NCBI GenBank assembly: GCA_002427755.1
Contig: DIYO01000009.1
Location: 65,296-129,295, forward strand
Length of the DNA stretch: 64,000 nucleotides
Direction of reading: 5' to 3'
Origin: Roseivirga sp. UBA6052
GTDB lineage: Bacteria > Bacteroidota > Bacteroidia > Cytophagales > Cyclobacteriaceae
In this document: positions 17,257 through 25,824 of the stretch, one piece after another
Layout: each line of letters starts with the position of its first letter
Position numbering within the stretch: position 1 is the first letter of the stretch
The notes under the pieces: generated by a model
Databases searched by the model: none
What the model was told of the DNA's origin: nothing
What the model saw: the letters and a program-made list of their open reading frames with translations, nothing else
Translations under genes and position numbers: made by a program

Positions 17257-18048
17257 ATGGCTAAAGATTACTACCAGGTTTTAGGAATAGACAAGACTGA
17301 CGACCAAGAGTTGATTAAAAAAGCCTATCGTGAAAAGGCAAAAACGTATCATCCGGATAAGTCAGAAGACCCCAATGCACAGACCATATTTCAGGAGATA
17401 AATGAAGCCTATATGGTTCTATCTGATGCAAAGGAAAAAACGAAATATGATGAAGGAGAACAGTTACCTAATTTGAGTTATGAAGAGGTAGTAGATGTTC
17501 TAAGAAAGAGAAAAGGATATTATTGGGATAGGGACTCAATATTCAGGTATGAAAGCAACAATCACTACCCTCCTACGGACTATCTTTCTTACAAAAAGAA
17601 ATCTCTAATCGCGAACATTATAATAGCGGTTATCGCATTAGTCTTTTTGTATGATGTGAGTTATACAGGCAAAATCAATGCTTATGAAGTGAGGTCTGTT
17701 TATTATGCATACTCTGGTTCAGGACTAGATCAAGACATAAACAAGTATCAGGTAAACTTGTCCAATGCGCAAATTTATATTTACAACATAGGTCCTCCAG
17801 CAAGAGCAGGTGAAGAAGCTTATCTTAGTTTTAGTCCGGTTTTTGGTAAAATTAAAGCCTTTATAACACCCTCAGGAAAATCTTACGATATCAGTGGCAG
17901 AGCCTATGTGTTGTGGATATCAATACTAGTATTATTGGTAAGCCTAATTGGAACCCTACCATTGCTTAGCGCAGAACGACAGTTTAACGCAGCAGTAATT
18001 TCTGGCTTCTTTTCAGTCCTTCTCTTGATCAGTCTGTTAATCGCTTAG
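17257..18048 (+). CDS. DnaJ-domain membrane protein
   Basis: A 263-residue protein with an N-terminal J domain (residues 3-70: DYYQVLGIDKTDDQELIKKAYREKAK, then the essential HPD at about 31-33, and the helix IV region). The rest is not DnaJ: there is no Gly/Phe linker or zinc domain. Three hydrophobic helices lie at about 116-133, 215-233 and 243-262, with a roughly 80-residue soluble part between the first two. It is therefore a membrane-tethered J protein that would recruit DnaK to the membrane. Its client is unknown. It overlaps the convergent thiL gene by 12 bases. Confidence 0.88.
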   Translation: MAKDYYQVLGIDKTDDQELIKKAYREKAKTYHPDKSEDPNAQTIFQEINEAYMVLSDAKEKTKYDEGEQLPNLSYEEVVDVLRKRKGYYWDRDSIFRYESNNHYPPTDYLSYKKKSLIANIIIAVIALVFLYDVSYTGKINAYEVRSVYYAYSGSGLDQDINKYQVNLSNAQIYIYNIGPPARAGEEAYLSFSPVFGKIKAFITPSGKSYDISGRAYVLWISILVLLVSLIGTLPLLSAERQFNAAVISGFFSVLLLISLLIA

Positions 18049-19071
18049 GTGATTCCAACCCTGAGCCTTTAACTCTACCTGATTACCTTTCTTTGTAATG
18101 AGAACATTGCCTTTTTCCTTAGGCTGAGCGTGGCCAATAAAATGGATATCGGGATGATTCTTTAGTTTATCATGGTCTTTTTGATCAATCGTGAAAAGCA
18201 ATTCATAATCTTCTCCTCCATTTAAAGCTGCAGTAATAGGATCTAAATTGAATTCCACAGCGGTATTATAAGTCTCTCGATCTATTGGTAATTGTTCTTC
18301 GTAAACCGCAAACCCATGGCCAGAATGATCTGACAAATGCATTACTTCTGAAGCTAAACCATCAGAAATGTCAATCATACTGGTAGGAATTACTCTCAGT
18401 TCGTTTAGCTCATGAATGACATCCATTCTCGCCTTTGGCTTCAGCTGACGCTGAACTACATACTGATAGTCGTCTAATTTTGGCTGCATATTAGGATTGG
18501 CCAAAAAAGTCTGCTTCTCTCGCTCAAGTACTTGCAGGCCTATAAAAGCTCCTCCTAAATCTCCTGTTGCACACAGTATATCATTATTACCTCCGCCAGA
18601 CCTGTATACTACCTTGTCCTTATTGACTTTGCCATGAACAGCAATCGAGATAATTAGACCCGCTTTGCTAGCAGTAGTATCACCACCTACAATGTCGACA
18701 TTAAAGTCTTTTGCCGCAGCGTTCATTCCTTTGTAAAGTGCCTCTACAGCCTCTAAACCAAACCGGTTGCTTAAACCTAAAGAAATGACAATCTGCTCAG
18801 GAACACCATTCATAGCCGCAATGTCAGATACATTCACTGCAATTGATTTATAACCTAAATGCTGAATAGGAGCGTATGACAAATCAAAATGTACGCCTTC
18901 CACCAACATGTCTGAAGAAAGCAAAGCATAATGATTGCCTTGATCGATAACAGCAGCATCATCGCCTATTCCTTTGACAGAACTTTCATGCTTCAACTCG
19001 ATGTTTTCAGCCAATCGACCGATTAATCCGAACTCTCCCAAACTAGACAACTCTGTTCTCTTCTCAGACAT
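18037..19071 (-). CDS. thiL: Thiamine-monophosphate kinase
   Basis: Phosphorylates thiamine monophosphate to thiamine pyrophosphate with ATP, the last step of cofactor synthesis. Motifs of the PurM/ThiL fold are in order: LGEFGLI near the N-terminus, VKGIGDDAAVID, SSDMLVEGVHFD, then VGGDTTASKAGLIISI, IDISDGLASEVMHL and LNGGEDYELLFTI. I start at the ATG at 19071 (MSEKRTELSSLGEF, 344 residues). A further in-frame ATG at 19146 would add 25 residues that include a promoter-like element (TATCTTTG at 19090-19097), so the shorter form is preferred. It is divergent from the SDR gene, and its end overlaps the DnaJ-domain gene. Confidence 0.94.
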   Translation of the reverse strand: MSEKRTELSSLGEFGLIGRLAENIELKHESSVKGIGDDAAVIDQGNHYALLSSDMLVEGVHFDLSYAPIQHLGYKSIAVNVSDIAAMNGVPEQIVISLGLSNRFGLEAVEALYKGMNAAAKDFNVDIVGGDTTASKAGLIISIAVHGKVNKDKVVYRSGGGNNDILCATGDLGGAFIGLQVLEREKQTFLANPNMQPKLDDYQYVVQRQLKPKARMDVIHELNELRVIPTSMIDISDGLASEVMHLSDHSGHGFAVYEEQLPIDRETYNTAVEFNLDPITAALNGGEDYELLFTIDQKDHDKLKNHPDIHFIGHAQPKEKGNVLITKKGNQVELKAQGWNHLSD

Positions 19072-19089
19072 GCTTTTCACTTTAGGCTG

Positions 19090-19118
19090 CAAAGATATAA
19101 GATTGTTTTGGGAGTAAA
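19090..19118 (-). promoter_or_regulatory. Likely thiL promoter
   Basis: On the minus strand, TTTA (19115-19118), a 17-base spacer and TATCTTTG (19090-19097) fit the Bacteroidota promoter pattern apart from A for G in the -33 box. The -7 box is 18 bases before the ATG at 19071, which fixes that start over the one at 19146. Confidence 0.6.
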
Positions 19119-19140
19119 GAATTGAACTTAACTTGCGCTC

Positions 19141-19953
19141 ATGCAAGACAAAGTAGTCATCATAACGGGTGGTTCCTCCGGTATAGGAAAAGCGTTGGCC
19201 CTTTCATTTGGCAAGCTTGGTGCCAAAGTAGTTATCACTGGTAGAAACGAAGAAAGGTTAAATGAAGTAGCTAGCGACTTAGACAATGCAGGGGCCTCTA
19301 ATCTGTGTTTGAAGCTTGATGTTGCTCAAGAGGCGGATAACAGACTATTAGTTGATGAGACCATCAAGGCATTTGGAAAGATTGATATCCTCATTAACAA
19401 TGCAGGTATATCCATGAGAGCACTTTTCGAAGAAATTGATTTAGAGGTATTCAAAAAGGTTATGGATATCAATTTCAATGGAACACTTTATGCGACCAAG
19501 TATTGCCTTCCGCATATCTTAAAAACCAAGGGATCCATTGTGGGCATATCTTCAATTAATGGGTATCGTGGTACACCTGCAAGAACAGCATACACGGCTT
19601 CTAAATATGCTATGAATGGCTTTTTTGAATCCTTGAGAACAGAGGTTATGCATAGAGGTGTTCACGTATTGGTGGCATGCCCTGGCTTTACCGGAACAAA
19701 CATTAGAAATGCTGCATTAACGGCAAATGGTTCTTCACAAGGCGAATCTCCAAGAGATGAAGGAAAAATGATGACGGCTGAAGAAGTAGCCAATGGTATT
19801 ATAAACGCTATAAAAAAGAGAAAAAGAGATATCGTATTTACCTCCCAAGGTAAGTTGGCCGTTTTTCTCAATAAATGGATACCGGGGAGAATGGATAAAA
19901 TCGTCTTTAACGTATTCGCGAAAGAACCCGATAGTCCATTTAGTAAAAATTAA
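19141..19953 (+). CDS. SDR-family oxidoreductase
   Basis: A 270-residue classical short-chain dehydrogenase/reductase. The cofactor motif TGGSSGIG is at 10-17, with GRNEERL suggesting NADP(H) preference. NNAGIS follows near 87, and the catalytic S/Y/K are in GISSINGYRGTPARTAYTASKYAMNG. The tail with GILNAIKKRKRD-like and LAVFLNKWIPGRMDK segments resembles the DHRS7/YqjQ-type subgroup. The substrate is unknown. The ATG lies only about six bases after a TTTG...TAACTTG element (19107-19135), so the transcript may be nearly leaderless. Confidence 0.88.
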   Translation: MQDKVVIITGGSSGIGKALALSFGKLGAKVVITGRNEERLNEVASDLDNAGASNLCLKLDVAQEADNRLLVDETIKAFGKIDILINNAGISMRALFEEIDLEVFKKVMDINFNGTLYATKYCLPHILKTKGSIVGISSINGYRGTPARTAYTASKYAMNGFFESLRTEVMHRGVHVLVACPGFTGTNIRNAALTANGSSQGESPRDEGKMMTAEEVANGIINAIKKRKRDIVFTSQGKLAVFLNKWIPGRMDKIVFNVFAKEPDSPFSKN

Positions 19954-20021
19954 AAGACTTCGATCACTAGAAAACAATAGTAAATAGACTGTTTTCTAAG
20001 ATCAGATTACTATTTTCCATA

Positions 20022-23000
20022 ATGAGGGAAATCCTTCAAGGCTATCAAAAAAGACTAACTAACCTTTCAAGCAATAACAGATCTTTACTCTTATTGCGCT
20101 TGAACATTGAGCAATTCCTTGACTTACATGAATTAGACTATGTAAATGGCAATCCCTCTTGGAACATTGTAGACTGCATCATTTCTCGCAAGAACCTGGT
20201 AAAGCTAATTCCTGTAGCAGACCCTAGGGACGAGAATTCAAATCGTTTATCTAATAAACTACGAAAGCTCAAGCGCAGAGAAAATTTCATCTTTCAAGAA
20301 AGTGGTGCCAAAGACCTTTATGTGGGTTGGCCATTTGTAGAAGGTCAACTCAATGATGGCACTTCTATTAGAGGACCATTATGTTTTTTCCCTGTTGCAC
20401 TAGACCAAGAAAAAAATGATTGGGTGCTCAGGCCGAAGAAAGAGGTTAATATCAGTTTTAATAAGAGCCTACTCTTAGCCTTTGCTCACTACAACCAGTT
20501 GGAGTTATCTGATGAGTTAGTGGAGTTCACCTTTGATGATTACGACAAAGAAACAACCGCATTCAAAAATCTGCTCTATGAAACTGTTAGAGAAAGCCCC
20601 ATGGCTATTAGATTCGGTAGAGAATTCTATGGAGAAAAACTAGAGAGATTTAGAGCATATAAAAAAGATGAATTCCATAAAACAACTGAGTTAGGAGAGC
20701 TAAACATTAGCATGCAAGCCGTGCTGGGAATATTCCCACAATCTGATTCTTATTTAGTACCTGATTATGACGATTTACTTGACAAGGGAAAATGGGAATC
20801 TGTTGAACAATTCTTCGAAGAGAAAAGTAAAGAACACCCTAACGTCCTTGACGATTCATTCGACCCGACCAGGCATTACTTAAATCTTGTAAAGGAAGAT
20901 GAAACGATTACTCCTTTTGCTTTAGATGCTTACCAAGAAAACGCACTAAACGCTGTCAAAAAAGGAAACTCGATCGTTGTACAAGGACCTCCGGGTACTG
21001 GTAAATCTCAGTTGATTTGCAATCTGGCAAGTGACTTTATTGCTCGAGGCAAAAAAGTGCTAATTGTCTCTCAAAAAAGAGCTGCATTAGATGTAGTCTA
21101 CAAAAGACTAGACTCCATTGGCTTAAACGATTTCATAGCCCTAGTCCACGATTTTAAAGGAGATAGAAAAGCTATTTACGACCAGATAAGCAAACAGATT
21201 GAAGGCCTTCAAGACTTTAAGAGAAGCAATAGTAACCTAGATGCCTTACAACTAGACCGACAGTTCAAAAAAGCATGTTTAGGTATAGAAGAAGATGTAG
21301 CATTCTTTGATGAGTACAAACACGCCCTCTTTGACGAAAGTGAGTGCGGTATGTCAGTTAAAGAGCTTTACCTTCTTTCTAATCCAGAAAATGAATCGAT
21401 AAATCTTGTTCAGGAATACGCTCATTTCAACGTGAATGATCTGAATGATTTTGTAAAGCAATTAGATCTATACCTAGACTACGCAGCAGCACTCAACGCT
21501 GAAAGTCACCCTTGGTCTGACAGAATTAGTTTTGCTAATCATAGCACGAAAGACCTTAAGCTAATTCAAGAGTATCTTGAAGAAATACCTAAGGAAGCCT
21601 GGCTATTATCTGAAAAGCTGAGTGAAATTGTTGGTGAGTCTGTGGATTATGACGTTTGCCGAACAATTGCTGAGAATCTAGATAAACTCAAAGAAATAGG
21701 CTCTCTAATTAAAAATGAGAGTATCTATAAGCTATTCATACCTATGGCGTCTTTTGCAAACGACAAAACAGAGATGCTATGGCTAAAAAATACGCGCAAC
21801 TTAATCAATGCCTGTTTTGCTGGAAATGGATTAGAAAAGTCAATTCCCTCTAACGAGATTGGTGAGATTCAATTAATTCTCAAGCAAAGAAGCGATGCAA
21901 AAAACACCTTCTGGCAGTCACTGAAATGGAAATTCTCGAAAGAGAAAATCAGACTCGCTCGTGTATTAGTAGCCAATCAGCTTTCTGATGACAGAGCGGG
22001 TCTGAAAGTCTTAACCGAGAGACTGGACCACCGACTAAACCTTCAACATCAGCTAACAAAAATACGCAACGAAGGATGGATTCCTGAACCCCCTAAATCT
22101 ATAGAGCAAGATGAACTTAATCAATGGTTCGATTCGCTAGAAATCGCCCTTCAAGCCAAACTGAAGTTTAGGGAGTTTGCCAACTTTACAGAGTATTTCA
22201 AATTGAAGAATATATCTGCAAAGGAGCTGCGAGCTCAACTGAAGTCTATTGGTGATACACTAAAAGACTTACCAAAGAAGAGAGCTAACTGGAACAAGTA
22301 CATTCGACCCAGACAAATCGATAGACTTCTACTAGATCAAGACTTTCTGAAAGCATTAAGAAAAACGTTGAAGAAAGACTTCGATGTTCTAAGAGAGATC
22401 GATCAAATTAGAGGTAGTTTCAATGAACCTGAATTAGCTACACTAGATAAACTTATTGACGCTGAAGTTGAAGGAAAAGAAGCAAAAATAGCGCTATTCA
22501 AAAACAGCATCCGGCTGGCATGGATAGATCATATAGAGAATAAATACCCGGAGCTCAGGTCAGTTAGCACTTTGAAGTTCGATAAAATGATAACAGACCT
22601 TCAAGATGCCGTAAATCTAAAAACAGAATCTAGCGCACAAATACTTTTACAGCGCGTGAGAGAAAACAGCTATCAAGGCTTAGAGTTTAATAGACTTAAT
22701 AACCAAGTTACTTATAGAGACCTTCAGCATCAAACTACAAAGAAGAGACGTATTTGGCCTCTTAGACGACTTATCTCAAATTTTGAGGACGAGCTTTTCA
22801 AATTAATTCCATGTTGGCTCGCTTCACCAGAAGCCGTTTCTGCCATATTTCCAATGGAGAACATGTTCGATCTTGTGATTTTCGATGAAGCCAGTCAATG
22901 TTTTGCCGAAAAAGGAATTCCTGCACTAACTCGAGGTAGGCAGATAGTAGTTGCAGGCGATAGCCAACAACTCAAGCCCAATGATCTATATAGAGTGCGT

Positions 23001-24026
23001 TGGGAAGATGATTCTGATGATTTAGCACTGGAAGTTGATTCGCTATTAGACCTCACTAAGAACTACTTATTAAACGTACAACTGAAAGGTCATTATAGAA
23101 GTGAGTCGCTTTCTCTCATTGCTTTTTCTAATAAGCATTTTTATGGAGATAAACTCAAAATGACGCCTCACTTTGAGCGGATTAATAATTCAGAATCTGC
23201 TATAGAATTTGTAAAAACTGATGGAATTTGGGATAAACAATCCAACCAGATTGAGGCTGAAAAAGTAGTTGAGATTATTAAATCTATACAACGCAAAAAA
23301 GAAACACCATCCATTGGTGTAGTAACTTTTAATGCGAGTCAACAGATGCTGATCCAAGACTTATTAGAGGAAATTCAAGCATTTGGCAACAATGATTTAT
23401 TCGTTAAGAATATTGAGAATGTTCAGGGAGATGAAAGAGACATTATTGTTTTTTCTACCGGATATGGATTCGACAAGAAAGGTAAATTCAATGCTCAGTT
23501 TGGAAGCCTCAATCAAATAGGTGGTGAAAACAGATTGAACGTAGCCATAAGCCGAGCGAGGCAAAAAGTTATCATTGTGACCTCTATTTGGCCTGAAGAC
23601 CTAAAAGTAGCAAACACCAAAAACAGAGGCCCTAAGCTGTTAAAGGAATACCTAGACTTTGCTAAAGAAGTATCAGAGAAGAATTTCGAATCTCATCATA
23701 AGTATGAGCGTGAATTTCAGTTGGATTGGTACTTAAAACATCAAATAAAAAATTGGGAAGAAGAGGTCTCTACAAGCTTAGCCATTGACACTCCCTATGG
23801 TGACATTGCCTTAAAAAAGCGCAATAAGTTTTATGGGCTATTCTTTACCGATGATAATTTCTTCTATGAAAGTCTCTCATCAAAAGAGGTCTGTGTTTAC
23901 AGACCGCAAATGCTTGAAGAGAAGAAATGGCCTTATAGACAATTCCACTCAAGAGATTTCTGGATGAACAGAGAGCTCATGAAAGACAGAATTCAAAAGT
24001 TTGCTGATCAGCAATTAGATAAGTAG
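20022..24026 (+). CDS. DUF4011/superfamily 1 helicase with degenerate C-terminal nuclease-like domain
   Basis: A 1334-residue protein. The first 130 residues (YQKRLTNLSSNNRSLLLLRL, then SGAKDLYVGWPFVEG and GPLCFFPVAL) match the DUF4011 region. A Upf1-like helicase follows, with Walker A GPPGTGKS at 322-329, Walker B VIFDEAS with D955-E956, GDSQQLKP, VQGDERDIIVFS and LNVAISRARQKV. A roughly 350-residue coiled insert splits motifs Ia and II. The last 100 residues (GDIALKK...VCVYRPQMLEEKKWPYRQFHSRDFW) recall the Vsr/MTES_1575 endonuclease fold, but the usual catalytic acidic residues look replaced. The layout resembles the published single-gene antiphage system 'hhe' (DUF4011-helicase-Vsr). It stands among housekeeping genes, so a cellular RNA/DNA role is equally possible. 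Confidence 0.85.
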   Translation: MREILQGYQKRLTNLSSNNRSLLLLRLNIEQFLDLHELDYVNGNPSWNIVDCIISRKNLVKLIPVADPRDENSNRLSNKLRKLKRRENFIFQESGAKDLYVGWPFVEGQLNDGTSIRGPLCFFPVALDQEKNDWVLRPKKEVNISFNKSLLLAFAHYNQLELSDELVEFTFDDYDKETTAFKNLLYETVRESPMAIRFGREFYGEKLERFRAYKKDEFHKTTELGELNISMQAVLGIFPQSDSYLVPDYDDLLDKGKWESVEQFFEEKSKEHPNVLDDSFDPTRHYLNLVKEDETITPFALDAYQENALNAVKKGNSIVVQGPPGTGKSQLICNLASDFIARGKKVLIVSQKRAALDVVYKRLDSIGLNDFIALVHDFKGDRKAIYDQISKQIEGLQDFKRSNSNLDALQLDRQFKKACLGIEEDVAFFDEYKHALFDESECGMSVKELYLLSNPENESINLVQEYAHFNVNDLNDFVKQLDLYLDYAAALNAESHPWSDRISFANHSTKDLKLIQEYLEEIPKEAWLLSEKLSEIVGESVDYDVCRTIAENLDKLKEIGSLIKNESIYKLFIPMASFANDKTEMLWLKNTRNLINACFAGNGLEKSIPSNEIGEIQLILKQRSDAKNTFWQSLKWKFSKEKIRLARVLVANQLSDDRAGLKVLTERLDHRLNLQHQLTKIRNEGWIPEPPKSIEQDELNQWFDSLEIALQAKLKFREFANFTEYFKLKNISAKELRAQLKSIGDTLKDLPKKRANWNKYIRPRQIDRLLLDQDFLKALRKTLKKDFDVLREIDQIRGSFNEPELATLDKLIDAEVEGKEAKIALFKNSIRLAWIDHIENKYPELRSVSTLKFDKMITDLQDAVNLKTESSAQILLQRVRENSYQGLEFNRLNNQVTYRDLQHQTTKKRRIWPLRRLISNFEDELFKLIPCWLASPEAVSAIFPMENMFDLVIFDEASQCFAEKGIPALTRGRQIVVAGDSQQLKPNDLYRVRWEDDSDDLALEVDSLLDLTKNYLLNVQLKGHYRSESLSLIAFSNKHFYGDKLKMTPHFERINNSESAIEFVKTDGIWDKQSNQIEAEKVVEIIKSIQRKKETPSIGVVTFNASQQMLIQDLLEEIQAFGNNDLFVKNIENVQGDERDIIVFSTGYGFDKKGKFNAQFGSLNQIGGENRLNVAISRARQKVIIVTSIWPEDLKVANTKNRGPKLLKEYLDFAKEVSEKNFESHHKYEREFQLDWYLKHQIKNWEEEVSTSLAIDTPYGDIALKKRNKFYGLFFTDDNFFYESLSSKEVCVYRPQMLEEKKWPYRQFHSRDFWMNRELMKDRIQKFADQQLDK

Positions 24027-24028
24027 GC

Positions 24029-24490
24029 TTATTCAGAATCTTGCACTCTTAAGCCTACAGAATAAACTCCATTCAGCTCAGACATACGCATATACTGGGT
24101 TAGCTCCAAGGTATATTTTCCTTGGCTCTCAAAGCGGTATTCGCTTATTAAGGATTCCTTAAATTGATATACACTATTCCCTTTCCCTTGTGGTTTTCCC
24201 GTTTTTTCATCAAAAAGCTGTAGACTTGCCATGTGTTCAACCAATACCGAACCCGCACCATCTTTGAGCTTAAAATTCACATAGCAGTTTTGGTAAGGAT
24301 AAGTTAGATCGGTCCTCAACTTGATCATTAAGTCTTTTGGCAATTGATCTGCGACTTCAAACTCAAAAATAGCAGTAGAATCCATTAACCAAATTTCGTT
24401 TTCAAAATCTATATCAGACTCAAAAACTCTATTGGTATCGCATGAAAAGACGAATAAAAGGAGTAATAAAAGGGAAAGTCTCTTAATCAT
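24029..24490 (-). CDS. gldH: Gliding motility lipoprotein GldH
   Basis: A 153-residue lipoprotein required, in Flavobacterium, for gliding and type IX secretion. MIKRLSLLLLLLFVFSC is a signal with lipid cysteine at 17. The mature chain has the GldH pattern of a tryptophan-containing segment (IDFENEIWLMDSTAIFEFEV), then PKDLMIKLRTDLTYPYQNCYVNF and a closing GVYSVGLRV. The frame is open further upstream, but only this ATG gives a signal peptide, and it overlaps the end of ricT by eight bases. ricT-gldH adjacency is common in Bacteroidota and supports the call. The other gld genes are not in the window. Confidence 0.88.
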   Translation of the reverse strand: MIKRLSLLLLLLFVFSCDTNRVFESDIDFENEIWLMDSTAIFEFEVADQLPKDLMIKLRTDLTYPYQNCYVNFKLKDGAGSVLVEHMASLQLFDEKTGKPQGKGNSVYQFKESLISEYRFESQGKYTLELTQYMRMSELNGVYSVGLRVQDSE

Positions 24491-25790
24491 CTTTATTCTT
24501 CTTGTTTCGGAAGTTTCTCTTGTTCCTTCTCTTATTATTAGGGGTTGACTTAGGCTTATCTTCCTGAACGTTGGATTTAGCCTGAGACTTGTTCTTATCC
24601 TTAGGTTTTTGCTTGTGCCTTTTTTGATCATTCGGCTTGGCTTGAGGATTGTTTCGGTTACCGGATTGCTGAGTTTTATTTCTTTGACCAGATCTTTTTG
24701 ATCTCTGCTTATTACGATTCTTTTTCTTGAATCGCTCATCCATCTTCTGTAGGTCCTGATTGATGCCTACCTCAACTTCTGCCAGTTCAACTTGGTCAAC
24801 ATCTAAGGTCTCAGGTGCCTCACCATTTTTATTCATCTCAAGCACCTCTTTTACTCTATCCGTTGAAAGCGCATGCCATGTATTCTCATCTTCGTAGGCA
24901 AACCACATGGTCTTCCTGAAAATATCTGTCTTCTGAAGTTTGGCTAGTCCCTTTTTAGTCTTGAGCCTATTGGTATCGGGAATGTCTTCCAAAGCTTCCA
25001 TGTAAGTATCTAACTCGTAGTTTAGACAACATTTGAGCCTTCCACATTGACCTGAAAGCTTGCTAGGATTTAAACTTAGGTTCTGATATCGTGCCGCTGA
25101 AGTAGAAACACTTTTAAAATCTGTAAGCCAAGTTGAGCAGCAAAGTTCTCTTCCGCATGAGCCAATACCCCCGATTCTACTTGCCTCTTGCCTCAGACTT
25201 ATCTGACGCATTTCCACTCTTACTTTAAACTCTGAGGCAAGTACTTTGATTAACTCTCTGAAATCTACTCTATCATCGGCAGAGTAGTAAAAAGTAGCTT
25301 TTGAATTATCGGCTTGAAACTCGATATCTGTAAGCTTCATTTGAAGCTTCTGCTCAATAATTATGTTTCTTGTTCTGTATAGTGCGGGCTGCTCTCGCTT
25401 TCTTACTTCATCGAATTTCTCTAAATCTTTGAGAGTGGCTTTTCTATAAATCTGACGGATTTCATCATTATTCTCGACCTTCTTTTTCTTCATTTGAAGT
25501 CGAACCAATTCTCCTTGCATAGAGACATAGCCCACGTGATGTCCACCCGGCACATCTACCACTATGGCTTCTCCAGTAACAACATCAAGTTTATTGGCAT
25601 TTCGAAAGAATTCTTTTCTTCCGTTCTTGAATCGGACCTCAACGATATCGAATTGCTCATGGGCAGGAATGTCCATGTTGGAAAGCCAATCAAATACGTT
25701 CAGTTTATTGCAACCACCAGTGGAACAGCCACCATTATTGTTGCATCCTGCTGTTTTTCCTTCAGCACTTGTGCCACAGCTACAGCCCAT
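24483..25790 (-). CDS. ricT: PSP1-domain protein, RicT family
   Basis: A 435-residue cytoplasmic protein. The PSP1 domain (about residues 45-285) contains the family's Cys pairs GSCGRELCCSTWL and CGRLKCCLNYE, known in Bacillus RicT (YaaT) to help bind Fe-S clusters in a complex that affects mRNA processing. The first 28 residues are unusually Cys/Gly-rich (seven Cys, GCSCGTSAEG...GGCSTGGCN), a Bacteroidota trait that could bind another metal. The last 100 residues are a Lys/Asn/Gln-rich low-complexity tail, likely RNA-binding. It is followed by gldH with an eight-base overlap and preceded by purD with a 34-base gap. Confidence 0.9.
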   Translation of the reverse strand: MGCSCGTSAEGKTAGCNNNGGCSTGGCNKLNVFDWLSNMDIPAHEQFDIVEVRFKNGRKEFFRNANKLDVVTGEAIVVDVPGGHHVGYVSMQGELVRLQMKKKKVENNDEIRQIYRKATLKDLEKFDEVRKREQPALYRTRNIIIEQKLQMKLTDIEFQADNSKATFYYSADDRVDFRELIKVLASEFKVRVEMRQISLRQEASRIGGIGSCGRELCCSTWLTDFKSVSTSAARYQNLSLNPSKLSGQCGRLKCCLNYELDTYMEALEDIPDTNRLKTKKGLAKLQKTDIFRKTMWFAYEDENTWHALSTDRVKEVLEMNKNGEAPETLDVDQVELAEVEVGINQDLQKMDERFKKKNRNKQRSKRSGQRNKTQQSGNRNNPQAKPNDQKRHKQKPKDKNKSQAKSNVQEDKPKSTPNNKRRNKRNFRNKKNKDD

Positions 25791-25824
25791 ACATCTATAT
25801 TCAAGCCCAAAGTGGGCAAAAGTT

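Noticed and set aside
19072..19146. Longer N-terminus of ThiL
   Set aside because: The segment holds a promoter-like pair and is not similar to other ThiL proteins.
24491..24739. Longer reading frame upstream of gldH (83 extra residues)
   Set aside because: It lies entirely in another frame of ricT, lacks family similarity, and would bury the lipoprotein signal of GldH inside the protein.
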